Assembly (NCBI GenBank): GCA_021802115.1
Contig: JAKABA010000081.1
Location: forward strand, 1 to 15,850
Length of the DNA: 15,850 bases
Direction: 5' to 3'
From: a bacterium
GTDB lineage: Bacteria > Chloroflexota > Dormibacteria > UBA8260 > Bog-877
The notes beneath the pieces were generated by a model. It searched no databases, was not told where the DNA came from, and saw only the letters and a program-made list of their open reading frames with translations. This document shows, piece after piece, positions 7,211-13,462 of this stretch (its first letter is position 1; each line of letters begins with the position of its first letter). Both the position numbers and the translations under genes were made by a program.

Positions 7211-7624
7211 TTACCGGGGCCGGTTGGCGCCCGAGAGCAGGCGAGGTGCCAGCCAGGACGCAAGGCGCCCGGCGTTCCACTCGCCGGCGGCGACAGCGAC
7301 CATGGCACCCTCAGCGTCGTCGACTGAAGGGTAGTCGTCCCACGCCCAACCGTTCATATCGAGGAACAGACGAAGCGCCACCCAGGCCGCCCTCTTATTG
7401 CCGTCCGGCAAGGGGTGGTTCTTGGCCAGATGGGCCACGAGCACCGCGGCCTTGTCGACGAACTCCGGGTAGAAGTCCTCGCCGGCCCAGCTTGCCGCCG
7501 GGGCGTGCAGCGCAGACTCAGCGAGATTCAGGTTTGTGACCCGGGTCAGGGTCTCTGCGTCGAGATTGGTGACCTCAGCGGCGATTGCCAAGAAGTCGGT
7601 CAGGTCGAGGTAGCGGACCGTCAC
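7211..7624 (-). CDS. doc: Doc-type toxin of the Fic/DOC family (death-on-curing)
   Basis: The 137-aa protein starts MTVRYLDLTDFLAIAAEVT and carries the Fic/Doc core HPLPDGNKRAA (His70, Asp74, Gly75, Asn76, Lys77, Arg78), matching HxFx(D/N)(A/G)NKR with Leu for Phe. Doc proteins use this motif to phosphorylate EF-Tu, whereas Fic enzymes AMPylate. The short length and YLxLxDxLAIA start point to Doc. The preceding helix ESALHAPAASWAGEDFYPEF is typical of the subfamily. The GTG start at 7622-7624 overlaps the antitoxin TGA by 4 nt (GTGA), so translation is coupled. All core residues are present, so it is probably functional unless neutralised. Confidence 0.93.
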   Translation of the reverse strand: MTVRYLDLTDFLAIAAEVTNLDAETLTRVTNLNLAESALHAPAASWAGEDFYPEFVDKAAVLVAHLAKNHPLPDGNKRAAWVALRLFLDMNGWAWDDYPSVDDAEGAMVAVAAGEWNAGRLASWLAPRLLSGANRPR

Positions 7625-7830
7625 CTGGCCAGGCGTTCAAGCAGCTCACGATCCTCGTCGATGATCCGCCTCACCCGAGAGCGGAACTCGGGGTCGGCCC
7701 GGCGCGCCTCCACAGCTTCGACCAGCGCACGACGGACGGTCTCGTTCAAGCTCAGGCCCTCGGCTCGGGCGAGCGCCGCGGCGTTGACCGCCTCGTCGTC
7801 CGGCAGCCGCACAGTGAAGTTCTTAGTCAT
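7621..7830 (-). CDS. Ribbon-helix-helix antitoxin partnered with Doc
   Basis: The 69-aa protein begins MTKNFTVRLPDDEAVNAAAL, a beta-strand plus first helix of the RHH (CopG/Arc) fold, then ARAEGLSLNETVRRALVEAV. An acidic/basic helical tail, RRIIDEDRELLERLAR, would occlude the toxin. It should repress its own promoter as a dimer and neutralise Doc, which overlaps it by 4 nt. I chose the ATG at 7828-7830. An in-frame GTG 21 nt upstream would add MRRYHAT, but a TATCAT box lies exactly 6 nt before the ATG and an inverted repeat abuts it, suggesting a leaderless transcript starting there. Phd-type partners are common for Doc, and RHH partners also occur. Confidence 0.85.
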   Translation of the reverse strand: MTKNFTVRLPDDEAVNAAALARAEGLSLNETVRRALVEAVEARRADPEFRSRVRRIIDEDRELLERLAR

Positions 7831-7847
7831 GGTGGCATGATACCGCC
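7831..7847 (-). promoter_or_regulatory. Candidate -10 box and autoregulatory operator of the RHH-Doc operon
   Basis: GGTGGCATGATACCGCC is an imperfect palindrome (GGnGGnATnATnCCnCC; half-sites 6/8 identical). It includes TATCAT (7837-7842, minus strand), 6 nt from the antitoxin ATG. An RHH repressor bound here would block the -10 region, the usual autoregulation. No -35 consensus is visible. Confidence 0.45.
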
Positions 7848-8148
7848 GCACCCGCGGTCCCGCTCACCGCTCGTCATCTGGGCGCGTGATTTCGGGTACG
7901 CAACCCGTATGCGCCCGGAGGCCCTGGCATGTCAAGAGCAGGATCATTTCTCATTTCTGGGTGTGGGAGCGTTGCGGTCGTGGGCGAAGGGATCTGTGCC
8001 TCTACCGTCCCCGACGGAGCCCTGCGCACATCGGCAACCGTCCTTGGCCCTGCCTTCGACCGACTGTGAGCGGGAAGTGCTGATTGGCCCGAGCTGCGGA
8101 GGGAAGCGATGCTGGCGGTGAGAGAGGCGCGGCGTCAGTAGCGCCAGA
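7848..8148. other. Intergenic region, nothing recognised
   Basis: This 300-bp gap lies upstream of the RHH-Doc operon and downstream of the coiled-coil gene. I see no protein motif, RNA gene or strong hairpin in it. Any promoter element beyond the operator above is not recognisable. Confidence 0.4.
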
Positions 8149-8922
8149 TCAGAACATCGGCATGGCATGCCTGGGCGCGACACGCTGCCATCCCACGTGA
8201 TGAGCCTTCATGCCAAGGGCCACGTCGTCGGCCACGGCATCGCGGAGGACCACGGCGCGAGAGGTGCCCCCCGTCTTGGCAAGCAGGTTGGCCCGAGCCA
8301 CAGCCCTGTCCACATCGCCGCTCTTGGCCGTGACCGACACCTCCACCACCGCGTAGACGGGTGGGCTGCCCTCGCCTGGTTCCCAGACGAAGATGCCGTT
8401 CGCTAGGGCCAGATCGTCGGCGGCATCGGGTTCGAGCACGTCGGCATCCTCTGCGGCGGTTAGCAGCGCGTCCAGAGCGACCGCCGAGATGGGATGGACC
8501 TGCGCCGGAGGTGCTCCCAGAGCGCGAGCGACCGGCCGGGCTGTGCGCAGCGCCCATGCCTCGTATTCGGCTCCCACAAGACGGCTCACCTCGCCGCCCA
8601 TCCGCTGCTGCGCTTTCGCCAGAGTCCCCACTTGGGCCACCAACTCGGCCATCTGAACCGCAAGCTTGTCTACCCGCTCAGTGAGCTGATCTATCCTGAC
8701 GGTGAGCTGATCCATGCGGCCGGTGAGCTGGTCCATTCGATTCGCCAGCTGTGCCAGGGCGACTCCCACCTCCGCGAAGCGGGCATCGGTGTGAGCCGCG
8801 AGCCTCTCTACCTGGCCTGGCAGCGCCAGCAGGTCCTCCGTGAGCACCTCCCGCCGGATGGCGTCCCGCGCCACCGGGTCCGACTTCAGCGCAGAGAGCA
8901 GAGCATCCAGATCAACGGTCAT
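8149..8922 (-). CDS. Coiled-coil protein with a PD-(D/E)XK-like C-terminal domain (DUF3782-like), hypothetical
   Basis: The 257-aa product starts MTVDLDALLSALKSDPVARD. Residues ~36-110 form a coiled coil whose core (61-94) is near-exact heptads: NRMDQLT, GRMDQLT, VRIDQLT, ERVDKLA. The rest holds a GAEYEAWALRTARPVARALG helix and a strand-helix segment, VYAVVEVSVTAKSGDVDRAV then ARANLLAKTGG, followed by AVVLRDAVADDVALGMKAHH. Coiled coil plus ..VVEVK..DVDRA.. recalls DUF3782-like proteins, which carry a restriction-nuclease-like fold. Here the ExK motif reads E194-V-S196, so the catalytic Lys is absent or displaced; nuclease activity is doubtful. No signal peptide or membrane segment. The ATG at 8920-8922 is the first good start. 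Function unknown. Confidence 0.75.
   Translation of the reverse strand: MTVDLDALLSALKSDPVARDAIRREVLTEDLLALPGQVERLAAHTDARFAEVGVALAQLANRMDQLTGRMDQLTVRIDQLTERVDKLAVQMAELVAQVGTLAKAQQRMGGEVSRLVGAEYEAWALRTARPVARALGAPPAQVHPISAVALDALLTAAEDADVLEPDAADDLALANGIFVWEPGEGSPPVYAVVEVSVTAKSGDVDRAVARANLLAKTGGTSRAVVLRDAVADDVALGMKAHHVGWQRVAPRHAMPMF
8681..8743 (-). repeat. Three 21-bp tandem units encoding the coiled-coil heptads
   Basis: On the plus strand GTGAGCTGrTC recurs at 8681, 8702 and 8723, exactly 21 bp apart, inside the coding region above. Each unit encodes one heptad (RMDQLTx-like). A weaker fourth unit precedes it near 8660. This is intragenic heptad duplication, not CRISPR. Confidence 0.8.
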
Positions 8923-8942
8923 GGGGGGAGCAGACGCCCAAG

Positions 8943-9135
8943 TCAGGCGGGCTCATGCGTGATCGCCAGCCCTGGCAGGTCGAGGACCATCCAACTCTTT
9001 CGTGTCCCATCCGTAGACAGCCCGATCACCTTGGTGTCCTGCCCTGGGAGCCGGACCTGCTGGAACTGGTGCCAGTGGCCGCGGAGCAACAGCTTCGGCT
9101 GGTAGCCTCGGCCACCGCCTGGACATGGTAGGCGT
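8943..9135 (-). pseudogene. C-terminal remnant of a calcineurin-like metallophosphoesterase
   Basis: One minus-strand frame reads YQPKLLLRGHWHQFQQVRLP, then GQDTKVIGLSTDGTRKSWMV and LDLPGLAITHEPA, ending TGA at 8943-8945. GHWH (9069-9080) followed by a strand, VIGLxxDGT and WxVLDL is the C-terminal pattern of calcineurin-like phosphoesterases, where GHxH binds metal. Just upstream the plausible continuation, YHVQAVAEAT, is in another frame (about 9105-9135), implying a frameshift. Nothing recognisable remains of the N-terminal DxH/GDxxDRG/GNHD motifs before the tRNA. I read this as a truncated, dead gene 20 nt downstream of the hypothetical gene's start. Confidence 0.5.
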
Positions 9136-9281
9136 GCTATGGACTTAGGAGGGAGTGTTCAGTGCTCCCGGCGGCACCACTTTGCTGAGCTGGCCCGGTT
9201 TGACGGACAAACCTGACGGACTAACGCGCGGAGCAGGGCGGTCCTTGGCGGTCCTTGGCGGTACTGGGCGAGCTCAAGAAC
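9136..9281. other. Spacer between phosphoesterase relic and tRNA, with a short tandem repeat
   Basis: Contains GTCCTTGGCG twice in tandem (9241-9260) followed by the related GTACTGGGCG (9261-9270). These lie just downstream of the tRNA 3' end in its direction of transcription. No terminator with a T-run is visible and no gene is seen. Confidence 0.45.
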
Positions 9282-9358
9282 TGGTCGGCCCGGTGGGACT
9301 TGAACCCACGACCTGAGCTTTATAAGAGCCCCGCTCTAACCAGCTGAGCTACGGGCCG
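9282..9358 (-). tRNA. tRNA-Ile with UAU anticodon (decodes AUA)
   Basis: The full cloverleaf is visible. The acceptor stem CGGCCCG/CGGGCCG has 7 pairs, all Watson-Crick. U8-A9 is followed by D-arm GCTC..GAGC with GG in the loop, anticodon stem GGGCT/AGCTC, a variable region AGGTC, and T-arm GTGGG-TTCAAGT-CCCAC. Discriminator A73 and an encoded CCA (9282-9284) follow. The anticodon loop CTTATAA places UAU at 34-36 (9322-9324), one base different from the usual Ile loop CTGATAA (GAU). Most bacteria read AUA with a CAU tRNA modified to lysidine by TilS; a genomic UAU anticodon is uncommon. The body looks functional, with no intron or mismatch. Confidence 0.93.
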
Positions 9359-9366
9359 ATGCTCGA

Positions 9367-9372
9367 AGGATA
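9367..9372 (-). promoter_or_regulatory. Candidate -10 box (TATCCT) of the tRNA
   Basis: TATCCT on the minus strand (4/6 consensus) lies 8 nt before the tRNA 5' end. It is divergent from the methyltransferase promoter 23 bp away. Confidence 0.3.
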
Positions 9373-9394
9373 AGGTCCCCTGGGGGCCGCCGGG

Positions 9395-9400
9395 TAATCT
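9395..9400 (+). promoter_or_regulatory. Candidate -10 box (TAATCT) of a leaderless methyltransferase mRNA
   Basis: TAATCT lies exactly 6 nt before the GTG at 9407, and no Shine-Dalgarno is present between them. This spacing would put +1 at or next to the start codon. Confidence 0.45.
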
Positions 9401-9406
9401 GGGTCG

Positions 9407-10228
9407 GTGCAGCTGCAGGACCGAGCCTACTTGTGCCAGGGCCAGTACCGGGACGGATCCAATCTCGCCGCCCGACAGCGGCTCCATCGCGAATACGCCC
9501 AAACCGGGGTTCCTTGGCAGCGCTTTGTATTCCGGCAGCTGCGACTACCGGAGCGCAGCCGCATTCTGGAGGTCGGCTGCGGCCCCGGCTGGCTGTGGCG
9601 CGAAAACCGGGAGCTGATTCCCAGGGGCTGGAGGATGACGCTCACCGATCTGTCCCCGGGCATGCTCGAGGAGGCGGCTCGTGAGTTGCTGGCCCTTGGA
9701 CCCCAGGTGACATTCCAGGCCGCCGATGCGGTGGCACTGCCGTTCAACCCCGGCAGCTTCGACGCGGTGGTTGCCAATCACATGCTGTATCACGTCCCCG
9801 ACCGCTCCGCGGCGCTGGCTGAGTTCCGCCGGGTGCTGGTACCGGGTGGGCTCTTGCTGGCGGCCACCAACGGTCCAGGCCACCTCAGCCAGCTCCGCGA
9901 GCTGGAACAGCTGGTCCGCCCGACGGCCACGGCCGCCATCAGTTCCGAGTTCGACCTGGTCAACGGGCCGGTTCAGCTGCGCCCCTGGTTCGCCCATATG
10001 AGCGTGGTTCGGCAGCACGGTTGGCTGGCGGTGACCGAGGCCGGGCCGGTGCTCGACTACCTGCGCTCCATGCCGGGGCGGCGGCTGGCGGGACCCGAGG
10101 CGGACCTGGTTCGCCGGTATGTCGACGCGGCCATCAACCGCGATGGACGCTGGCGGGTAGAGTCCGAGGCCGGGGTGATCCGCGGCCGGCGGCGAGAGCG
10201 AGTTGGGCGGCTACCCGGCTTCGCCTAA
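9407..10228 (+). CDS. Class I SAM-dependent methyltransferase
   Basis: The 273-aa protein has motif I ILEVGCGPG (residues 53-61), the ribose-binding acid in LTDLSPGM (Asp81), AADA (Asp107), and the motif III/IV region SFDAVVANHMLYHVPDRSAA, then EFRRVLVPGGLLLAATNGPG. This is the UbiE/Methyltransf_11 pattern of small-molecule methyltransferases. The substrate cannot be told. The start is GTG at 9407, with a TAATCT box 6 nt upstream and no SD. An ATG start is not available before motif I. It ends TAA at 10226-10228, overlapping the stop of convergent leuS by 3 nt. It is divergent from the tRNA, with only 48 bp between them. Soluble, cytosolic. Confidence 0.9.
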   Translation: MQLQDRAYLCQGQYRDGSNLAARQRLHREYAQTGVPWQRFVFRQLRLPERSRILEVGCGPGWLWRENRELIPRGWRMTLTDLSPGMLEEAARELLALGPQVTFQAADAVALPFNPGSFDAVVANHMLYHVPDRSAALAEFRRVLVPGGLLLAATNGPGHLSQLRELEQLVRPTATAAISSEFDLVNGPVQLRPWFAHMSVVRQHGWLAVTEAGPVLDYLRSMPGRRLAGPEADLVRRYVDAAINRDGRWRVESEAGVIRGRRRERVGRLPGFA

Positions 10229-12639
10229 TCGCCCGCCACCACCAGGTTGACCTGGCGGTCCGGAACCACCACGACCCGCGATGGCCGGCGACCAGCCAAC
10301 CACTGCTGAATTCGTGGCGAGCCGAGAGCCAGCTCCTGCAGCTCGTTCGGGGATGTCCCGGGCAAGGCCATCAGCTGGTCGCGCTTCTTGCCGTTGATGG
10401 AGATCACCACCGCCACCTGATCCCGCACCAGCATGGCCGGATCCGCCTTGGGCCACGGCTGCCGGTGGACGGAGTAGGGATTGCCGAGGCGTTCCCAGAT
10501 CTCCTCGGCAGCATGCGGGCAGTAGGGAGCCAGGAGCAGGGCAAGCGTCTCCAGGGCGGGCCGCGGGACCGGCCCCTGGTGCTCCTTCAGGCGCTTGACG
10601 AAGCTCATCATGGCGGCGATCGCAGTGTTGAACTTGAGCTCTGGGGTGTCGGTGGTCACCTGTTGGATGCAACGGTGGCGGGCCTGGGCCAGCACCCGCG
10701 GCTCGGCCTCGGCCTGTCCCTCGCCCTCCATCCTGGCCAGCAGGCGGAAGATCTGGAGCAGAAAGCGCTGGGGGCCGTTGATGCCGGTCGCCCGGAACTC
10801 ACCACCTTCACTGAAGGGGCCCATGTACATCAGGTAGAGGCGAAAGGCATCGGCCCCGAACCGGTCGATGTACTCGTCGGGAACCACCACATTGCCCCGC
10901 GACTTGGACATTTTGGCGCCGTTCTGCACGATGGTCCCGTGGGCCCGGAAGCGCGTGAACGGCTCCTCGAAGTCGAGCCAGCCGAGGTCATGCAGCGCCA
11001 TCGCCACAAAGCGCGAGTAGAGCAGATGGAGCACCGCGTGTTCGTTCCCGCCGATGTAGGTGTCCACCGGCAGCCACTTGCGGGTGAGCCCAGGGTCGAA
11101 GGCGCCATCCGATCGGTCCGCCGACGGGTAGCGCAGGTAGTACCACGCGCTGTCCAGGAAGGTGTCGGAGACATCCGTCTCGCGCTGCGCTGCGCCCCCG
11201 CAGATAGGGCAGGTCGTGTTGAAGAACTCCGGATCCCGGGCCAAGGGGGACTCGCCGGTGCCCAGGGGGCGGAAGTCGGCAATCTGGGGTAGAAGCACGG
11301 GTAGCTGATCCTCCGGCACCGGCACGGCGCCGTGCACCGGGCAGTGGATGGCGGGGATCGGGGGACCCCAGTAGCGCTGCCGCGAAATGCCCCAATCCCG
11401 CAGCTTGTAGGTGACGTGAGTGCGGCCCAGACCGCGCTCGGCGATGGCGGCGGTGACCACCTCGCGGGCTGGGTCCGGGGCGGCCAGGCCGTCGAACTCC
11501 CCACTGTTGACCAGCACCCCACCGCCGTGACCGCCCGTCCCGTCACCGCCCGAGACGACCTCCACAATCGGAAGGTCGAACGCCTTGGCGAAGGCGTGGT
11601 CGCGGCTGTCGTGGGCGGGGACTGCCATGATCGCGCCGGCTCCGTAGCCGGAGAGCACGTACTCGGCTGCGTAGATGGGCAGATTCCTTCCGGTCAAGGG
11701 GTGGCGGGCGCTCCGGCCCAGGTAGATGCCGCGGGTCGCGACCTCTTCCTCTCGGACCCCGGCAATCCGGCGCCGGGTGGCCTCGGCGACGTAGGCGGCG
11801 ACCGCTGGCCGGAGCTCGGGCGTGGTCAACTCAAGGGTGCGAGGGTGATCGGGGGCCAGCACCATGAAGGTCGCCCCGAAAATGGTGTCCGCCCTGGTTG
11901 TGAATACCCGCAGCGGCTCGCCGCCGTCAATCGGGAAGTCGAGCAGTGAGCCCACGCTGCGGCCGATCCAGTGTCGCTGCAGGAGCTTGGTGCTCTCCGA
12001 CCAGTCCAGCTGGTCCAGCCCTGCCAGCAGCCGCTCGGTGTAGGCGGATATGCGCAAAAACCACTGCTCCAGCTCCCGTTCCACGACCGGGGTCCCGCAG
12101 CGCTCGCAGGTGCCGTCCGCCATGACCTGCTCGTCGGCCAGCACCGTGAGGTCCTGGGGGCACCACTTCACGTTGCGGCGGGCCCGATACGCCAGCCCGC
12201 CCTTCCAAAGCGTGAGGAACAGCCATTGGGTCCAGTGGTAGTAGGCGGGGTCGGTGGTCTCGACCGTCTTGCTCCAAGCGAACTGCCCGCCCAGCCGCTC
12301 AAGCTGGCGGCGGAAGTTGCGGATGTTGGATGCGATCAGGTCGGTGGGGTGGCGGTCCACTTTGAGGGCGAAGTTCTCACTGTGAATCCCGAAGGCGTCG
12401 AAGCCGATCGGTTCGAACACGTCGTAGCCCTGCATCCGCTGGAAGCGGCCATGGACATCGGCCCCCGAGAACGCGTACATGTTCCCCACATGGAGCCCCT
12501 CCGCCGAGGGGTAGGGGAACATCATCAGGTTGTAGTAGGGGCGCTCAGCCTGCTCGAGGGGAGTCTCGTAGAGCCCGCTCCGGCGCCACCGCTCCTGCCA
12601 CTTGGCCTCGATCGCGCCGTGATCATACTCTTGGGGCAT
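10225..12639 (-). CDS. leuS: Leucyl-tRNA synthetase (compact form)
   Basis: The 804-aa class Ia synthetase has the HIGH-box variant HVGN (residues 50-53, in FPYPSAEGLHVGNMYAFSGA) and KMSKS at 576-580. A zinc-finger set is CPQD (Cys160) and CERC (178-181); a second pair is in TCPICGG. The CP1 editing domain keeps the threonine-rich FTTRADTIFG (246-255) and VPAHDSRD, including the Asp (~347) that anchors the amino group of misacylated aminoacyl-adenosine, so editing is probably active. The C-terminal VVISINGKKRDQLMALP domain is present. The segment between HLLYSRF and KMSKS is very short, so the leucine-specific insertion of E. coli-type LeuRS is missing; that explains the length (usually 820-880). 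ATG start with TATCAT 12 nt upstream. Divergent from the anchored-protein gene. Confidence 0.98.
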   Translation of the reverse strand: MPQEYDHGAIEAKWQERWRRSGLYETPLEQAERPYYNLMMFPYPSAEGLHVGNMYAFSGADVHGRFQRMQGYDVFEPIGFDAFGIHSENFALKVDRHPTDLIASNIRNFRRQLERLGGQFAWSKTVETTDPAYYHWTQWLFLTLWKGGLAYRARRNVKWCPQDLTVLADEQVMADGTCERCGTPVVERELEQWFLRISAYTERLLAGLDQLDWSESTKLLQRHWIGRSVGSLLDFPIDGGEPLRVFTTRADTIFGATFMVLAPDHPRTLELTTPELRPAVAAYVAEATRRRIAGVREEEVATRGIYLGRSARHPLTGRNLPIYAAEYVLSGYGAGAIMAVPAHDSRDHAFAKAFDLPIVEVVSGGDGTGGHGGGVLVNSGEFDGLAAPDPAREVVTAAIAERGLGRTHVTYKLRDWGISRQRYWGPPIPAIHCPVHGAVPVPEDQLPVLLPQIADFRPLGTGESPLARDPEFFNTTCPICGGAAQRETDVSDTFLDSAWYYLRYPSADRSDGAFDPGLTRKWLPVDTYIGGNEHAVLHLLYSRFVAMALHDLGWLDFEEPFTRFRAHGTIVQNGAKMSKSRGNVVVPDEYIDRFGADAFRLYLMYMGPFSEGGEFRATGINGPQRFLLQIFRLLARMEGEGQAEAEPRVLAQARHRCIQQVTTDTPELKFNTAIAAMMSFVKRLKEHQGPVPRPALETLALLLAPYCPHAAEEIWERLGNPYSVHRQPWPKADPAMLVRDQVAVVISINGKKRDQLMALPGTSPNELQELALGSPRIQQWLAGRRPSRVVVVPDRQVNLVVAGD

Positions 12640-12651
12640 AGGTGGCCCTTG

Positions 12652-12657
12652 ATGATA
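12652..12657 (-). promoter_or_regulatory. Candidate -10 box (TATCAT) of leuS
   Basis: CGGTATCAT on the minus strand is identical over 9 bases to the box before the RHH antitoxin. It lies 12 nt before the leuS ATG. No -35 consensus is evident and there is no T-box-like leader. Confidence 0.35.
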
Positions 12658-12689
12658 CCGGCCGCATCAGGGTGGTCTCGGGCTGTCCC

Positions 12690-12695
12690 TATACT
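12690..12695 (+). promoter_or_regulatory. Candidate -10 box (TATACT) of the membrane-anchored protein gene
   Basis: TATACT is a 5/6 match to consensus, 59 nt before the GTG start. The -35 region is not recognisable. It would give a leader of about 50 nt ending in a good Shine-Dalgarno (GGGAGGA, 12742-12748). Confidence 0.4.
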
Positions 12696-12754
12696 CCGGT
12701 TCTCTGGAGGCATCGCTTCCTGGTGCCTGCGACGCGTTGTTGGGAGGATGTCCC

Positions 12755-13429
12755 GTGGCCGAGGTGCAGGCCCCGTCCGGACGGCGAGAGGGCAAGAGCC
12801 CCAGGGTTCGGGCTGGCATGGGCAGGCGCAAGAGATCCGATCGCCTCCGCCGCCACTCCGGCCTGGCCGTGCTGATCATCTTCGCGTTGGCTGCCCTGGC
12901 GGTTCTGGCCGCGGGCCTGCTGGCCGCATCCCTCACCATCTTCGCGAGCACCCCTCCGCAGCCTTCCTCACCCCGTTCCCAGGCCTCCAATCCGGGGACC
13001 GGCGGGGCCAACTCGAGCCTGGTCGGCACTCCCATTGACGGCACCATTCTGGCTGTCTCAGCCGCTGAGAACCTGATCGCCATCCAGCCCTCGGTGGGGA
13101 GCCCGGTCCAGGCCCTGGTCGACTCCAGTTCCAGCATCACCAGAGGTGGCGCCAAGGTGGGTCTGGCCAGCCTGATCCCGGGGGAGGCCGTGATCGTGAC
13201 GTTCACCTCGGGAGCCGGCGGAACCCTGGTCGTGGCGCAGCTTCGCGACATCGAGTCGGTCCCGACCAACACCCCCAGTCCAACCCCGACCCCGTTCTAC
13301 TATCCGTCGCCGTCGGTGGAGCCGACCCCCGGTTCGACTTCCCCGAACCCGTCCCCCTCCACCGGGCCAACGCCAGGTGGAGGGCCCCCCTCACCTCCTG
13401 GCAACGGAGGGCCGCCTACTCCTGGCTGA
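12755..13429 (+). CDS. Membrane-anchored extracytoplasmic protein with DUF5666-like domain and Pro/Ser/Thr-rich tail
   Basis: From GTG 12755 the product is 224 aa. GGGAGGA lies 6 nt upstream, so I prefer this start to the TTG at 12737. A basic N-terminus (GRRKRSDRLRRH) precedes one hydrophobic helix (residues ~36-62, AVLIIFALAALAVLAAGLLA), which gives an N-in, C-out signal anchor. The ectodomain (~93-166: GTILAVSAAENLIAIQPSVG, then SPVQALVDSSSSITRGG and LIPGEAVIVTF) has the alternating beta pattern of DUF5666/OB-like domains. The last ~55 residues are a TPSPTPTP-type low-complexity linker, ending without a sortase motif. It probably sits in the cell envelope; partner and function unknown. Divergent from leuS, convergent with the PHP gene. 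Confidence 0.75.
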   Translation: MAEVQAPSGRREGKSPRVRAGMGRRKRSDRLRRHSGLAVLIIFALAALAVLAAGLLAASLTIFASTPPQPSSPRSQASNPGTGGANSSLVGTPIDGTILAVSAAENLIAIQPSVGSPVQALVDSSSSITRGGAKVGLASLIPGEAVIVTFTSGAGGTLVVAQLRDIESVPTNTPSPTPTPFYYPSPSVEPTPGSTSPNPSPSTGPTPGGGPPSPPGNGGPPTPG

Positions 13430-13442
13430 ACATCTGCTCGCC

Positions 13443-13454
13443 GCCGGATCCGGC
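13443..13454. terminator. Palindrome between convergent genes
   Basis: GCCGGATCCGGC is a perfect 12-bp palindrome in the 33-bp gap between the convergent stop codons at 13429 and 13463. It could form a small hairpin in both transcripts. There is no T-run, so support for termination is weak. Confidence 0.25.
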
Positions 13455-13462
13455 TGATCCTC

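Noticed and set aside
8660..8743. CRISPR-like short tandem repeats
   Set aside because: Period is 21 bp with no spacers, and the repeats are in frame and encode coiled-coil heptads.
10021..11292. 423-aa plus-strand open frame
   Set aside because: Antisense to leuS (and the methyltransferase 3' end). Shadow of GC-rich coding sequence with no domain.
11971..13038. 355-aa plus-strand open frame
   Set aside because: Antisense to the 5' half of leuS and runs into the anchored-protein gene in another frame.
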